From UBA7657 sp049652985 (GTDB lineage Bacteria; Pseudomonadota; Alphaproteobacteria; Micavibrionales; Micavibrionaceae), in the NCBI GenBank assembly GCA_049652985.1, contig JBASFK010000004.1, positions 1-64,000 of the forward strand: a stretch of 64,000 nt of DNA, written 5' to 3'. The notes under the pieces are model-generated. The model saw only the letters and a program-made list of their open reading frames with translations. It searched no databases and had not been told where the DNA came from. This document shows, piece by piece, positions 17,053 through 25,396 of this stretch (positions are counted from its first letter, which is position 1; every line of letters starts with the position of its first letter). A program made the translations under genes and the position numbers.

Positions 17053-18729
17053 ATGTCCAATAGCAAAGCCCCAGCCAGCCCTGAATACCGCCCAGAATAT
17101 CGTGTCTTGGCCCGGAAATACCGGCCCCGGAATTTCGACGAGCTGATCGGCCAGGACGCCCTCGTCCGCACGCTGAAAAACGCCATCGATTCCGGCCGCG
17201 TCGCGCATGCCTTCATGCTGACCGGCGTGCGCGGTGTGGGCAAAACAACAACCGCCCGCATCATCGCCAAGGCGCTCAACTACAAGGGCCCCGAGGGCAA
17301 ATCCGGCCCCACCACTGGCCCGACGGATGACTGCGCCCTTTGCCGCGCCATCACCGAGGACCGCCACCCCGACGTCATCGAAATGGATGCCGCGTCGCAC
17401 ACCGGCGTCGACAACATGCGCGAAATCCTCGACGGCGTGCGCTACGCCCCGACCGAGGCGCGCTATAAAATCTACGTCATCGACGAAGTGCACATGCTTT
17501 CGAAATCGGCGTTCAATGCGCTGCTGAAAACGCTCGAGGAACCGCCGCCGCACGTCAAATTTATTTTCGCGACCACTGAGATCAGGAAAGTCCCGCTCAC
17601 CGTTCTCTCGCGCTGCCAGCGTTTCGATCTCCGCCGCGTCGATATCCCCACGCTCTCCGAACATTTCCTCAATATCTGCAAAAAAGAAAAAGTGAAAGCC
17701 GAGGACGAAGCGATTGCGCAAATCGCGCGCGCCGCCGACGGCTCGGTGCGCGATGGACTTTCACTCCTCGACCAGGCCATTTCGCTCGGCGGCGATAAAA
17801 TCACGGCGCAGCTTGTCACCGACATGCTCGGCCTAGGCGACCGCGGCCGCACACTCGACCTTCTTGAAAAGGCCCTGACCGGCGACATGCCCGCCGCGCT
17901 CGGAATCATGGATGAAATGTACCGCTCCGGCGGCGACCCGCTCGTGCTGGTTCAGGACCTCCTCGATTTCACGCACCAGCTCACGAAAATCCGCGCCGTG
18001 CCGAAAGCGAAAGCCGAGGACAAACGCATCGCCGCCCTCGCCGCCGAACTTTCGATGCCCACGCTGGGCCGCACCTGGCAGATTTTGCTCAAAGGACTTA
18101 GCGAAGTCCAAAGCGCGCCCGCGCCCCACGATGCAGCCGAAATGATCATCATCCGCCTCGCTTACGCCGCCGACCTGCCCGACCCGGCCGATCTCGTCCG
18201 CAAACTGAAAAACCAGCCCGCAGGCACGCCGCAGCAAACCATGACGGCTTCCGCGCCCTCACCGCGTGAATATGCATCCGCCACCCGCACGTCAAAAGGA
18301 TCGACACAGGCCGCTCTTGCTCCGGAACCGCAGACATTCACCGAGCATGCCGTGCGTAATCTGGAGGATATCGTCGCCCTGCTCGATGAGGCCGGTGAAG
18401 TCATGCTTTCCTCTCAGGTTTATCAATCCGTCCACCTCGTCCGCCTTGAAGAGGGCCGCCTTGAAATTCGCCCGCATGAACACGCCCCGCCGAAACTGGC
18501 GCAGGAGCTTGGCCCCCTCCTTACAAAGCTGACCAGCAAACGCTGGATGGTCAGCATTTCTGGCCTGCCCGGCGAGCCCACTTTGGCCGACAAACACCGC
18601 GGCGCCCGCGCCGTCGAACTGGCCGAAGCCGCCGCCCTGCCGGGTGTAGCGCAAATTCTCGCGCTCTTCCCCGGCGCCCAGTTAACAGATATAACTTTAA
18701 CGGATATAACTGGTTCAGACGACAACTAG
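17053..18729 (+). CDS. dnaX: DNA polymerase III subunits gamma/tau
   Basis: 558-residue clamp-loader ATPase. Walker A GVRGVGKT (58-65), Walker B DEVHML (about 140-145), sensor and Arg finger in LSRCQRF (about 190). Domain III follows to about 370 and a tau-like C-terminal region (about 420-555) binds the polymerase. The zinc-binding loop keeps only CALC (Cys94 and Cys97); LNY replaces the usual first Cys and a further Cys position is Thr91, so the zinc site may be degenerate. It starts 60 bp after the SRP RNA and is followed by ybaB after 12 bp, the common dnaX-ybaB pair. Confidence 0.96.
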   Translation: MSNSKAPASPEYRPEYRVLARKYRPRNFDELIGQDALVRTLKNAIDSGRVAHAFMLTGVRGVGKTTTARIIAKALNYKGPEGKSGPTTGPTDDCALCRAITEDRHPDVIEMDAASHTGVDNMREILDGVRYAPTEARYKIYVIDEVHMLSKSAFNALLKTLEEPPPHVKFIFATTEIRKVPLTVLSRCQRFDLRRVDIPTLSEHFLNICKKEKVKAEDEAIAQIARAADGSVRDGLSLLDQAISLGGDKITAQLVTDMLGLGDRGRTLDLLEKALTGDMPAALGIMDEMYRSGGDPLVLVQDLLDFTHQLTKIRAVPKAKAEDKRIAALAAELSMPTLGRTWQILLKGLSEVQSAPAPHDAAEMIIIRLAYAADLPDPADLVRKLKNQPAGTPQQTMTASAPSPREYASATRTSKGSTQAALAPEPQTFTEHAVRNLEDIVALLDEAGEVMLSSQVYQSVHLVRLEEGRLEIRPHEHAPPKLAQELGPLLTKLTSKRWMVSISGLPGEPTLADKHRGARAVELAEAAALPGVAQILALFPGAQLTDITLTDITGSDDN

Positions 18730-18741
18730 GGATTTTAAGCG

Positions 18742-19065
18742 ATGTTCAATATCCAGAAAATGATGCAGCAAGCCAAGCAGGTCCAGCAAAAGCTCGAGGA
18801 AATCCAGGAAAAGCTCAAGGACATAAACGTCAGCGGCGCGTCCGGCGATGGCCTTGTGCGCGTGACAATGTCCTGCGCAAGCATTGTGAAATCTGTCGAG
18901 ATCGACCCATCCCTGCTGAACAGGGACGGTAAGGAAATGCTCGAGGACCTCATTGTCGCCGCGCTGAACAATGCTGGCGAAGCCAAGGACGAACGCGTCA
19001 AGGAAGAAACGAAAAAGGTCATGGAATCCGTCGGCCTCGACTCGAACGCAAAACTGCCGTTCTGA
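18742..19065 (+). CDS. ybaB: YbaB/EbfC nucleoid-associated protein
   Basis: 107 residues, standard size. The N-terminal helix is Gln/Lys-rich (MMQQAKQVQQKLEEIQ) and leads into the VSGASGDGLVRVTM strand typical of the family, which binds DNA as a dimer. It follows dnaX by 12 bp; recR, the usual third member of this cluster, is absent and xth follows instead. Confidence 0.94.
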   Translation: MFNIQKMMQQAKQVQQKLEEIQEKLKDINVSGASGDGLVRVTMSCASIVKSVEIDPSLLNRDGKEMLEDLIVAALNNAGEAKDERVKEETKKVMESVGLDSNAKLPF

Positions 19066-19072
19066 ATTTCAA

Positions 19073-19867
19073 ATGCGCATTCTTACCTGGAATATAAACT
19101 CCGTCCGCCTGCGGATCGATAATCTCCTCCGCGTCGCGAAGGAATGCAAACCCGACATCATCTGCCTGCAGGAAACGAAAACGCAGGATGAATTTTTCCC
19201 GTTCGATCCCATAAAAAACGCAGGGTTCAAACACATCGCCATTCAGGGCATGAAATCCTATAACGGCGTCGCCATTCTTTCGAAAGTCCCGTTCGACGCC
19301 CACGACATCCACCACCGCTGCGGCCGCGAGGATTGCCGCCACATCGCAGCAACCTTCAAAAACTTTGAACTGCACAATTTATATATTCCTGCGGGCGGCG
19401 ACATTCCCGATCCCGTTGCCAACGATAAATTCAGACACAAGCTCGATTTCGTCGATGAAATGGCTGGCTGGTTCAAAGAGCGTTACAAAAAAACCGATAA
19501 ACTCGTCGCCGTCGGCGATTTCAATATCGCACCCTACGAAAATGACGTCTGGTCACACAAGCAGCTCCTCACCGTCGTCTCGCACACGCCGCCGGAAACT
19601 ACGCGGCTGAACAAAATGCTGGATTCTCTCGACTGGGTTGATACCGCGCGCCACTTCGTCCCGCCGGAAGAAAAAGTCTACACCTGGTGGTCATACCGCA
19701 ACCAGGACTGGAAGAAATCGAACCGCGGCCGCCGCTTAGACCATATCTGGGTGACACAACCATTGAAAAAATCGCTACTCTCGCAGGACATTCACGTTTC
19801 CGCTCGCGACTGGGAAAAGCCCTCCGATCACGTCCCTGTGATGATCGACCTTAAAATCGCCGCTTAA
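19073..19867 (+). CDS. xth: Exodeoxyribonuclease III
   Basis: 264 residues from the ATG at 19073 (MRILTWNINSV is the family's usual N-terminus); an open frame extends 102 bp upstream into ybaB but is not needed. EEP-fold AP endonuclease/3'-5' exonuclease: metal-ligand Glu34 in LQETKTQ, the GDFNIAP motif near 150, the LDHIWVT motif near 225 and catalytic His in SDHVPV near 256. It acts in base-excision repair. It starts 8 bp after the ybaB stop. Confidence 0.95.
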   Translation: MRILTWNINSVRLRIDNLLRVAKECKPDIICLQETKTQDEFFPFDPIKNAGFKHIAIQGMKSYNGVAILSKVPFDAHDIHHRCGREDCRHIAATFKNFELHNLYIPAGGDIPDPVANDKFRHKLDFVDEMAGWFKERYKKTDKLVAVGDFNIAPYENDVWSHKQLLTVVSHTPPETTRLNKMLDSLDWVDTARHFVPPEEKVYTWWSYRNQDWKKSNRGRRLDHIWVTQPLKKSLLSQDIHVSARDWEKPSDHVPVMIDLKIAA

Positions 19868-19868
19868 T

Positions 19869-20510
19869 TTAGTTTGTCTTACCTGCAGCCAAAATCTGCG
19901 TCTGCGCCGTCGTCTGTGCAATCACGGCGTAACCCGCCGCCGGGACGCTCCCGACCGGGAATGCCATCGCCACCGATTTCCCGTTCCAGCGCATCAGCTT
20001 CGTCAGGAACGTCACAGCATTGCCGTTGTTATAGGCGAACAGCCACACATCAGCGGCCTCGCTCAGTTCCACCGACGGCAACGTGATATTCAGGTAACCG
20101 CCCTGCTCGGAAAGATGCACCGGCTTGATGGACTCGATCACACCGCTGCTCGTCAGCCCGCTCATCACCGCGTCCTGGTCGTTGCCCTTGACGCCGTACA
20201 TGCCATTCACCACCGCAGCGGGCGTATAAATCCGGTCCAGCACCTTGCCCTGTTTATATCCTGTCTGCCGCCCGTCGCAGAACGGCGCCGATAACGAATC
20301 CGCCCGCCCCGGCCGGTCGAAATAGGTGACATGGCAGGCCAGCGCGATGACCTGCGGGTTGTTGCGGCTGATCTGGCCGAACAGCTCGTCCGCGCGCGGG
20401 CACGAGGGGCAGTCCCGCGCGGTAAACAGCTCATAGACCGTCATATCCGCCCGGGCAGGCAGGCTGAACGCCATAAAAGCCGCTAAAAACAGCCGGAACC
20501 TCATACCCAT
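19869..20510 (-). CDS. DUF1223 family secreted thioredoxin-like protein
   Basis: The frame is open to 20597, but the ATG at 20510 begins a normal signal peptide (MGMRFRLFLAAF... PARA) and leaves room for the divergent rimO promoter, so 213 residues is preferred. The mature protein starts with YELFTARDCPSCPRAD: a thioredoxin-like strand followed by CPSC, which is the pattern of DUF1223. These are periplasmic proteins of unknown function. It runs convergent with xth, ending 1 bp after it. Confidence 0.85.
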   Translation of the reverse strand: MGMRFRLFLAAFMAFSLPARADMTVYELFTARDCPSCPRADELFGQISRNNPQVIALACHVTYFDRPGRADSLSAPFCDGRQTGYKQGKVLDRIYTPAAVVNGMYGVKGNDQDAVMSGLTSSGVIESIKPVHLSEQGGYLNITLPSVELSEAADVWLFAYNNGNAVTFLTKLMRWNGKSVAMAFPVGSVPAAGYAVIAQTTAQTQILAAGKTN

Positions 20511-20568
20511 GGTCTTATTTCCGCCTTTTCTTGCTAATGAGCCCCGAAAAATACTATAAAACAGCGCC

Positions 20569-21936
20569 ATGAAAACCGCGAACGCACCAAAAAGCAAGGA
20601 TTACTCACAACCCTCCCCGGCCCCGAAAATCGGACTGGTCTCGCTGGGTTGCCCGAAGGCGCTGGTGGATTCCGAGCGCATCATGACCCAGCTCCGCTCC
20701 GAAGGATATAAATTTATCGACAGCGCCGAAGGCGCCGATCTCGTCATCGTAAATACATGCGGCTTCCTCGATTCCGCCAAGGCCGAATCGCTCCAGGCCA
20801 TCGGCGACGCCATGGATGAAAACGGCCGCGTCATCGTCACCGGCTGCATGGGCGCGCAGCCCGAGGAAATCACCGAGAAATATCCCAAGGTCCTCGCCGT
20901 CACCGGCCCGCACCAGTACGAACAGGTCGTCACCACCGTTCACAAGCACCAGCCGATCACGCGCAACCCCTATGTCGATCTCACGCCGCCGACCTACGAC
21001 GAAGCTGGATTAAAACTCACGCCGCGCCACTACGCGTACCTGAAAATTTCCGAAGGCTGCAACAATCGCTGCTCCTTCTGCATTATTCCATCCCTGCGCG
21101 GCGATCTCGTCAGCCGACCGCTCCACCGCGTCCTGCATGAAGCCGAAGCGCTCATCAAGGCGGGAACGAAAGAACTCCTCATCATCTCGCAGGATACATC
21201 CGCCTACGGCGTCGACCTTAAATACGCCGAGAGTCCGTGGAAGGGAAACAAAGTCCCCGCGAAATTTTACAATCTCTGCGATGAGCTTGGCAAACTCGGT
21301 GCCTGGGTCCGCCTGCACTATGTTTACCCCTATCCGCATGTCGACAACGTAATTCCATTAATGGCCGAAGGAAAAATCCTTCCCTATCTCGATATTCCGT
21401 TCCAGCACGCAAGCCCAAATGTCTTGAAAGCCATGCGCCGTCCAGCGTCGCAGGAAAAAACACTGGCGCGCATCCAGAACTGGCGGAAAATCTGCCCCGA
21501 CCTCACACTGCGCTCCACCTTCATCGTCGGCTTCCCCGGCGAAACCGAATCCGATTTCCAGATGCTCCTCGACTGGCTCGACGAAGCGCAGATCGACCGC
21601 GCCGGCGCGTTCCAGTACGAACCGGTCAAAGGCGCAAAATCGAACGAGATCGAAAATCACGTGCCCGACGAAATCAAGGAAATCCGCTGGCAGCGCTTCA
21701 TGGAAAAGCAGCAGGAAATCAGCGCCAAAAAAGCCGCCGCGAAAATCGGCAAAACGCTCGAATGCATTATCGATGACGTTGCGGGCGGCGGTGCCGATGC
21801 GCGCTCCAAGGCCGATGCGCCCGAAATCGACGGCACAGTATTCTTACGCGATGTAAAAAATCTGAAACAAGGCGATATCGTCAACGTCAAAATCGAGGAC
21901 GCCGAGGAATATGACCTCTACGGTGTGCAGGTCTAG
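20569..21936 (+). CDS. rimO: Ribosomal protein S12 methylthiotransferase
   Basis: 455 residues. N-terminal UPF0004 domain with Cys28 (GCPK), Cys64 (NTCGF) and Cys93 (GCMG) for the auxiliary cluster. Radical-SAM motif CNNRCSFC (Cys164, 168, 171) and a C-terminal TRAM domain (about 380-455). SLGCPKALVDSE is the RimO rather than MiaB form. The enzyme methylthiolates Asp of ribosomal protein S12. The last 4 bases (CTAG) overlap the convergent DUF1674 gene. Confidence 0.96.
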   Translation: MKTANAPKSKDYSQPSPAPKIGLVSLGCPKALVDSERIMTQLRSEGYKFIDSAEGADLVIVNTCGFLDSAKAESLQAIGDAMDENGRVIVTGCMGAQPEEITEKYPKVLAVTGPHQYEQVVTTVHKHQPITRNPYVDLTPPTYDEAGLKLTPRHYAYLKISEGCNNRCSFCIIPSLRGDLVSRPLHRVLHEAEALIKAGTKELLIISQDTSAYGVDLKYAESPWKGNKVPAKFYNLCDELGKLGAWVRLHYVYPYPHVDNVIPLMAEGKILPYLDIPFQHASPNVLKAMRRPASQEKTLARIQNWRKICPDLTLRSTFIVGFPGETESDFQMLLDWLDEAQIDRAGAFQYEPVKGAKSNEIENHVPDEIKEIRWQRFMEKQQEISAKKAAAKIGKTLECIIDDVAGGGADARSKADAPEIDGTVFLRDVKNLKQGDIVNVKIEDAEEYDLYGVQV

Positions 21937-22094
21937 AAATCACTGCACCGCCCCTTAACGTCCCAGTCGCCGTAGCGCGTGGGCTCCAGCATCCCGCCAT
22001 CTTCAAAACCGTTGATTTCATCGGTTTTTTTGACCTTTTTAGGCGGGGTTTGGCCTGAAAAATCGGGATTGGGGCTTGGTTTTTCGTCGTTCAT
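21933..22094 (-). CDS. DUF1674 protein (SDHAF4-like), 53 residues
   Basis: A short gene easily missed. The C-terminus reads EPTRYGDWDVKGRCSDF, the signature end of DUF1674, the family of the mitochondrial succinate dehydrogenase assembly factor SDHAF4. The N-terminal half is polar and Pro/Lys-rich. It would help protect or mature flavinylated SdhA. The stop codon shares CTAG with the rimO stop on the other strand. Confidence 0.88.
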   Translation of the reverse strand: MNDEKPSPNPDFSGQTPPKKVKKTDEINGFEDGGMLEPTRYGDWDVKGRCSDF

Positions 22095-22131
22095 GGCACA
22101 TATTGTAGGACAAGAACATTAAGCGAGCCAA

Positions 22132-22431
22132 ATGGAAGTTTTAAAGCCCTACCGCGTCCGGATCAACGTCATCGACGAGCAGATCCTCCAGCTCCTCCGC
22201 CGCCGTTACGACGTCATCGAGGACGTCGCGAAAATCAAGGCCAGGGAGAATATTCCCGCCACCATCCCCGAGCGCGTCGACGAAGTGCGCGAGAACGCCG
22301 CCCGCCTCGCCGCTGAAAAAGGCCTCGATGAGGATTTCGTCCGCAAGCTTTACGCACAACTTATCAAGCATAGCTGCGAACTCGAAGACTCGCTCATCAC
22401 CCGTGCAAAATTCCGCAAGGCCGCGAAATGA
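22132..22431 (+). CDS. Chorismate mutase type II-like protein
   Basis: 99 residues, the size and all-helical pattern of AroQ chorismate mutases: an N-terminal RVRINVIDEQILQLLRRR helix, Arg and Lys residues positioned as in the active site (RR at 24-25, KIK near 35), and a C-terminal helix with KHSCELED. Such stand-alone domains convert chorismate to prephenate; pyochelin-type lyases (PchB) look similar, so the exact reaction is inferred. The stop overlaps rsmB by 4 bp, indicating coupling. Confidence 0.75.
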   Translation: MEVLKPYRVRINVIDEQILQLLRRRYDVIEDVAKIKARENIPATIPERVDEVRENAARLAAEKGLDEDFVRKLYAQLIKHSCELEDSLITRAKFRKAAK

Positions 22432-23798
22432 CGCAGATGATGCGGCCGGAGGAACTGCCTCCAGAATCTGCATCAGACCAGGATGTGGCCGTAACTTCAG
22501 GCGACATGCTCGCCGCCCGCCATGTCGCGCTGATGCTGCTGGAAGATGTTTTGGGCCGTAAAAACCCGCTCGACCAGGCCCTCGAAAATATCGCCGAATT
22601 CCGCACCCTGCCCGCGCGCGACCGCGGCTTTTGCCGCATGCTCGTCTCCACCACGCTCCGCCGCCTCGGCCAGGTCGACGACCTGATCACAAAGGCCGAA
22701 GAACGCCCCGGCAACAAAACATTGCTCCTGCAAAACATCCTCCGCCTCGGCGTGACTCAAATCATGTTCATGGACGTGCCCGATCACGCCGCCGTGGATA
22801 CCTCCGTCCGCATCGCGGAAAGCGCCGGCATGGAGCGCCAGAAAGGCTTCGTCAACGCGCTGCTCCGCACGGTCGCCCGCATCGGCAAGGAATGGCTCGC
22901 GCGGCAGGATGAAGGCCGCCTCAACACGCCCGACTGGCTTCTGAAAATCTGGATCGACGATTACGGCCTGAAAACCGCGGCGAATATCGCCCGTGCCAAT
23001 CTCGCCGAAGCGCCCCTCGACATTACGCTGCGCGACGAGGCCGACCGTAATTTCTGGGCCTCGAATTTAAAAGCCTCCGAAGTTGGAAACGGCACACTCC
23101 GCCGCATCGCGGGCGGGCCCATATATGAAATTCCCGGCTATGATGAAGGCAGCTGGTGGGTGCAGGACGCCGCCGCCGCCATTCCCGCGCTTCTCTTCGG
23201 CGACATCAAGGGCAAAACCGTCATTGATCTGTGCGCCGCCCCCGGCGGCAAATCAGCACAATTGGCCGCACGTGGCGCCAACGTCATCGCCATCGACCGC
23301 AGCGCCCAGCGCCTGAAAAAACTCGAAGCCAATCTCGCGCGGCTAAAACTCGCCGATAAAGTCCAGATCATCGCCAGCGATGCGACTGTCTGGCAGCCGA
23401 AAGAGCCGCCGCAATTTATTCTCGTCGATGCGCCCTGCACCGCCACCGGCACTATCCGTCGCCACCCGGATGTTCCGCATCTCAAATCCATGCGCGATCT
23501 GGAAAGTCTAGTCCCCACACAAATGCGCATTCTCGAAAATGCGTTCAACATCCTCGCTCCCGGCGGCGTGCTGATCTATTGCACCTGCTCGCTGCAAAAA
23601 TGCGAGGGCGAGGACCAGGTCCATCATTTACTAAGCCAGCATCCCAACGCCGCGAAAATCGCCATCACGCCCAAGGAAATCGGCGACATCGCCGACGCCG
23701 TCACCGAAAACGGCGACGTGCGCACGCTGCCCTTCCACCTCGCGGCATCGGGCGGGATAGACGGCTTCTTCATTTCAAGGATTACGAAAGCGGCTTAA
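22428..23798 (+). CDS. rsmB: 16S rRNA m5C967 methyltransferase-like
   Basis: 456 residues with an N-terminal NusB-like helical domain (about 20-160) and a C-terminal SAM methyltransferase domain. Motifs: AAPGGKSAQLA (SAM loop, near 268), DAPCTATGT (motif IV with one catalytic Cys, near 335) and YCTCSLQ (motif VI, second Cys, near 385). The NusB fusion marks RsmB (Sun). It overlaps the chorismate-mutase-like gene by 4 bp. Confidence 0.93.
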   Translation: MTQMMRPEELPPESASDQDVAVTSGDMLAARHVALMLLEDVLGRKNPLDQALENIAEFRTLPARDRGFCRMLVSTTLRRLGQVDDLITKAEERPGNKTLLLQNILRLGVTQIMFMDVPDHAAVDTSVRIAESAGMERQKGFVNALLRTVARIGKEWLARQDEGRLNTPDWLLKIWIDDYGLKTAANIARANLAEAPLDITLRDEADRNFWASNLKASEVGNGTLRRIAGGPIYEIPGYDEGSWWVQDAAAAIPALLFGDIKGKTVIDLCAAPGGKSAQLAARGANVIAIDRSAQRLKKLEANLARLKLADKVQIIASDATVWQPKEPPQFILVDAPCTATGTIRRHPDVPHLKSMRDLESLVPTQMRILENAFNILAPGGVLIYCTCSLQKCEGEDQVHHLLSQHPNAAKIAITPKEIGDIADAVTENGDVRTLPFHLAASGGIDGFFISRITKAA

Positions 23799-23819
23799 AT
23801 AGAAGCCTTAATTTCTTAA

Positions 23820-24173
23820 ATGGAGAAGGACTTGCAAAAGACAATCGAGCAAATTATGAAAGAAACGCAGGACAAGCTCCCACGCGAACTAAAAATTACA
23901 AGTTTCGATTGTGATTATAAAATGTTTGGAAATATCTCTGGAGCAGCAGAAGGTCCTGACTTTTCACTCACTTTTGGTACCGACCGCGGGCTTATAGAAG
24001 GCTTTATTACTTGGAATACCGGCAAAGAAATGACCATCGAAGAATGCCTTAAGTTATTTCAATGGAAACAAGACCCGGAAAGAGCCAAATATGTGGACGG
24101 ATATTCTTTTGAAGAATTTGCAGAATGTCTCAACGAAAATCTTGATAAAATACGAAATATAGGCAGGTTTTAA
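23820..24173 (+). CDS. Hypothetical protein, 117 residues
   Basis: Acidic, soluble, no recognised family; DFSLTFGTD (about 45-53) and EECLKLFQW (about 75-83) are the most distinctive stretches. The ATG at 23820 has no obvious ribosome site; the Met at residue 13 is another possible start. It lies 21 bp after rsmB, so it may be co-transcribed. Its codon use looks more AT-rich than rsmB, which may mean recent acquisition. Confidence 0.5.
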   Translation: MEKDLQKTIEQIMKETQDKLPRELKITSFDCDYKMFGNISGAAEGPDFSLTFGTDRGLIEGFITWNTGKEMTIEECLKLFQWKQDPERAKYVDGYSFEEFAECLNENLDKIRNIGRF

Positions 24174-24187
24174 TAAGCTCGCCCTGT

Positions 24188-24634
24188 CTAGTTTCTTATT
24201 GAATCAAAATAACTTAAAATCTGCGCAATCTGCGGCGGCGCCAGGTACAGGCAATGCTCGTTCGACGGGTCGATGGCAACCGGGATATGCCCCTGCGTTA
24301 AATTCAGCGCGTCATAACCGCTAAAGGAGATATAAGGCACTTCGCCCATTTCTTTTATCGCCTCTTTCAGCTCATCCATCGATGTAAAAACCGGCACGAA
24401 AGGATTGCCGTCAGGGCCCTGCCATTGCATGACGCGCACGCTCTCGCCGCCCTGCAGTGTTTTTTCACCCGGCGCGCCGCCCGCCTCACCGATCAGGAAA
24501 ATATTGCTGGTCAGGAACGCCGTGTAGAACGTGTCCTGGTACGCGTCCGGATCACGCATCATATTATCGAGAAGTCCGCCCAGCGCGGAATTTTGCGGCG
24601 GCTCGGCATTTTTCTTTTTGCCAAGCCCGAACAT
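24188..24634 (-). CDS. SseB-like protein
   Basis: 148 residues; the central part (FYTAFLTSNIFLIGE, then VMQWQGPDGNPFVPVFTS, 36-90 region) and GHIPVAIDPS match the SseB N-terminal domain, found in proteins of poorly known function and in some secretion-linked proteins. It is 1 bp downstream of infC on the same strand and so belongs to the infC transcript. Confidence 0.75.
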   Translation of the reverse strand: MFGLGKKKNAEPPQNSALGGLLDNMMRDPDAYQDTFYTAFLTSNIFLIGEAGGAPGEKTLQGGESVRVMQWQGPDGNPFVPVFTSMDELKEAIKEMGEVPYISFSGYDALNLTQGHIPVAIDPSNEHCLYLAPPQIAQILSYFDSIRN

Positions 24635-24635
24635 C

Positions 24636-25241
24636 TTACGCCGGCACCAAGATCATGATCATCTGGCGGCCTTCCAGCCTCGGGTGGTATTCCACCTTGG
24701 CGAGCGGCGCCAGCTCCTGCTGCATCTTCTCCAGCAATTCACGGCCGATCTGGATATGCGACATCTCGCGGCCGCGGAAACGCATCGTCACCTTGACCTT
24801 GTCGCCATTCTCAAGAAATTTTCTCGCGTTCCGCATTTTCACTTCATAATCGTGCTGCTCGATGCCGGGACGAATCTTGATTTCCTTGAGATCGACGATC
24901 TTCTGTTTCTTGCGCGCCTCGGCAGCTTTTTTCTGCTGCTCGTATTTATACTTGCCGTAGTCGAGAATCTTGCATACCGGCGGATCGGTGTTCGGTGAAA
25001 TTTCCACGAGATCCAGTCCGGCTTCTTCAGCCAGCACCATGGCTTCACGCGGCGTCATGACGCCTTTCATCTCGCCGTCGGCACCGACGACGCGGATTTT
25101 TTCGGATCTGATCTGTTCGTTGACACGCGGGCCGTCATCGGCGGGGCGCTGGGGCCCCCGGCTGTCGCGTCCACCTGAGGACGGTCTGCTGCTGGGGGGG
25201 CGGCTCGGGGGCCGCGAGGGTGGTCTGTATGGTTGCTTAAT
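24636..25241 (-). CDS. infC: Translation initiation factor IF-3, AUU start
   Basis: The IF-3 core is clear: N-domain with RVNEQIRSEKIRVVG, linker PPVCKILDYGKYKYEQ, C-domain with MRFRGREMSH and EGRQMIMILVP. The first 38 residues are Pro/Ser/Arg repeats. The GTG at 25247 is only 2 nt from AGGAG, whereas ATT at 25241-25239 lies 8 nt from it, so an AUU start is likely, as in E. coli infC where it allows IF-3 autoregulation. From ATT the protein has 201 residues. It binds the 30S subunit and checks start codons. thrS, the usual neighbour, lies upstream beyond one inserted gene. Confidence 0.93.
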   Translation of the reverse strand: MKQPYRPPSRPPSRPPSSRPSSGGRDSRGPQRPADDGPRVNEQIRSEKIRVVGADGEMKGVMTPREAMVLAEEAGLDLVEISPNTDPPVCKILDYGKYKYEQQKKAAEARKKQKIVDLKEIKIRPGIEQHDYEVKMRNARKFLENGDKVKVTMRFRGREMSHIQIGRELLEKMQQELAPLAKVEYHPRLEGRQMIMILVPA

Positions 25242-25396
25242 AGGCACTTCTCCTGTGTCTTGTTAACGTGCTGGAAAGCTTATTAATAAAGGGCTTTTGG
25301 CCCGACTGCAAGTTTATATAAGCCCCATTTTTGCAAAAATTCTGGAATATCAGTATGAATCGAAAATACAACCATAAGGGAAAAAGGGGGATATTC

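Noticed and set aside
16846..17721. Long minus-strand reading frame opposite dnaX
   Set aside because: It covers the SRP RNA and dnaX; its codon pattern mirrors dnaX and it has no recognisable domain.
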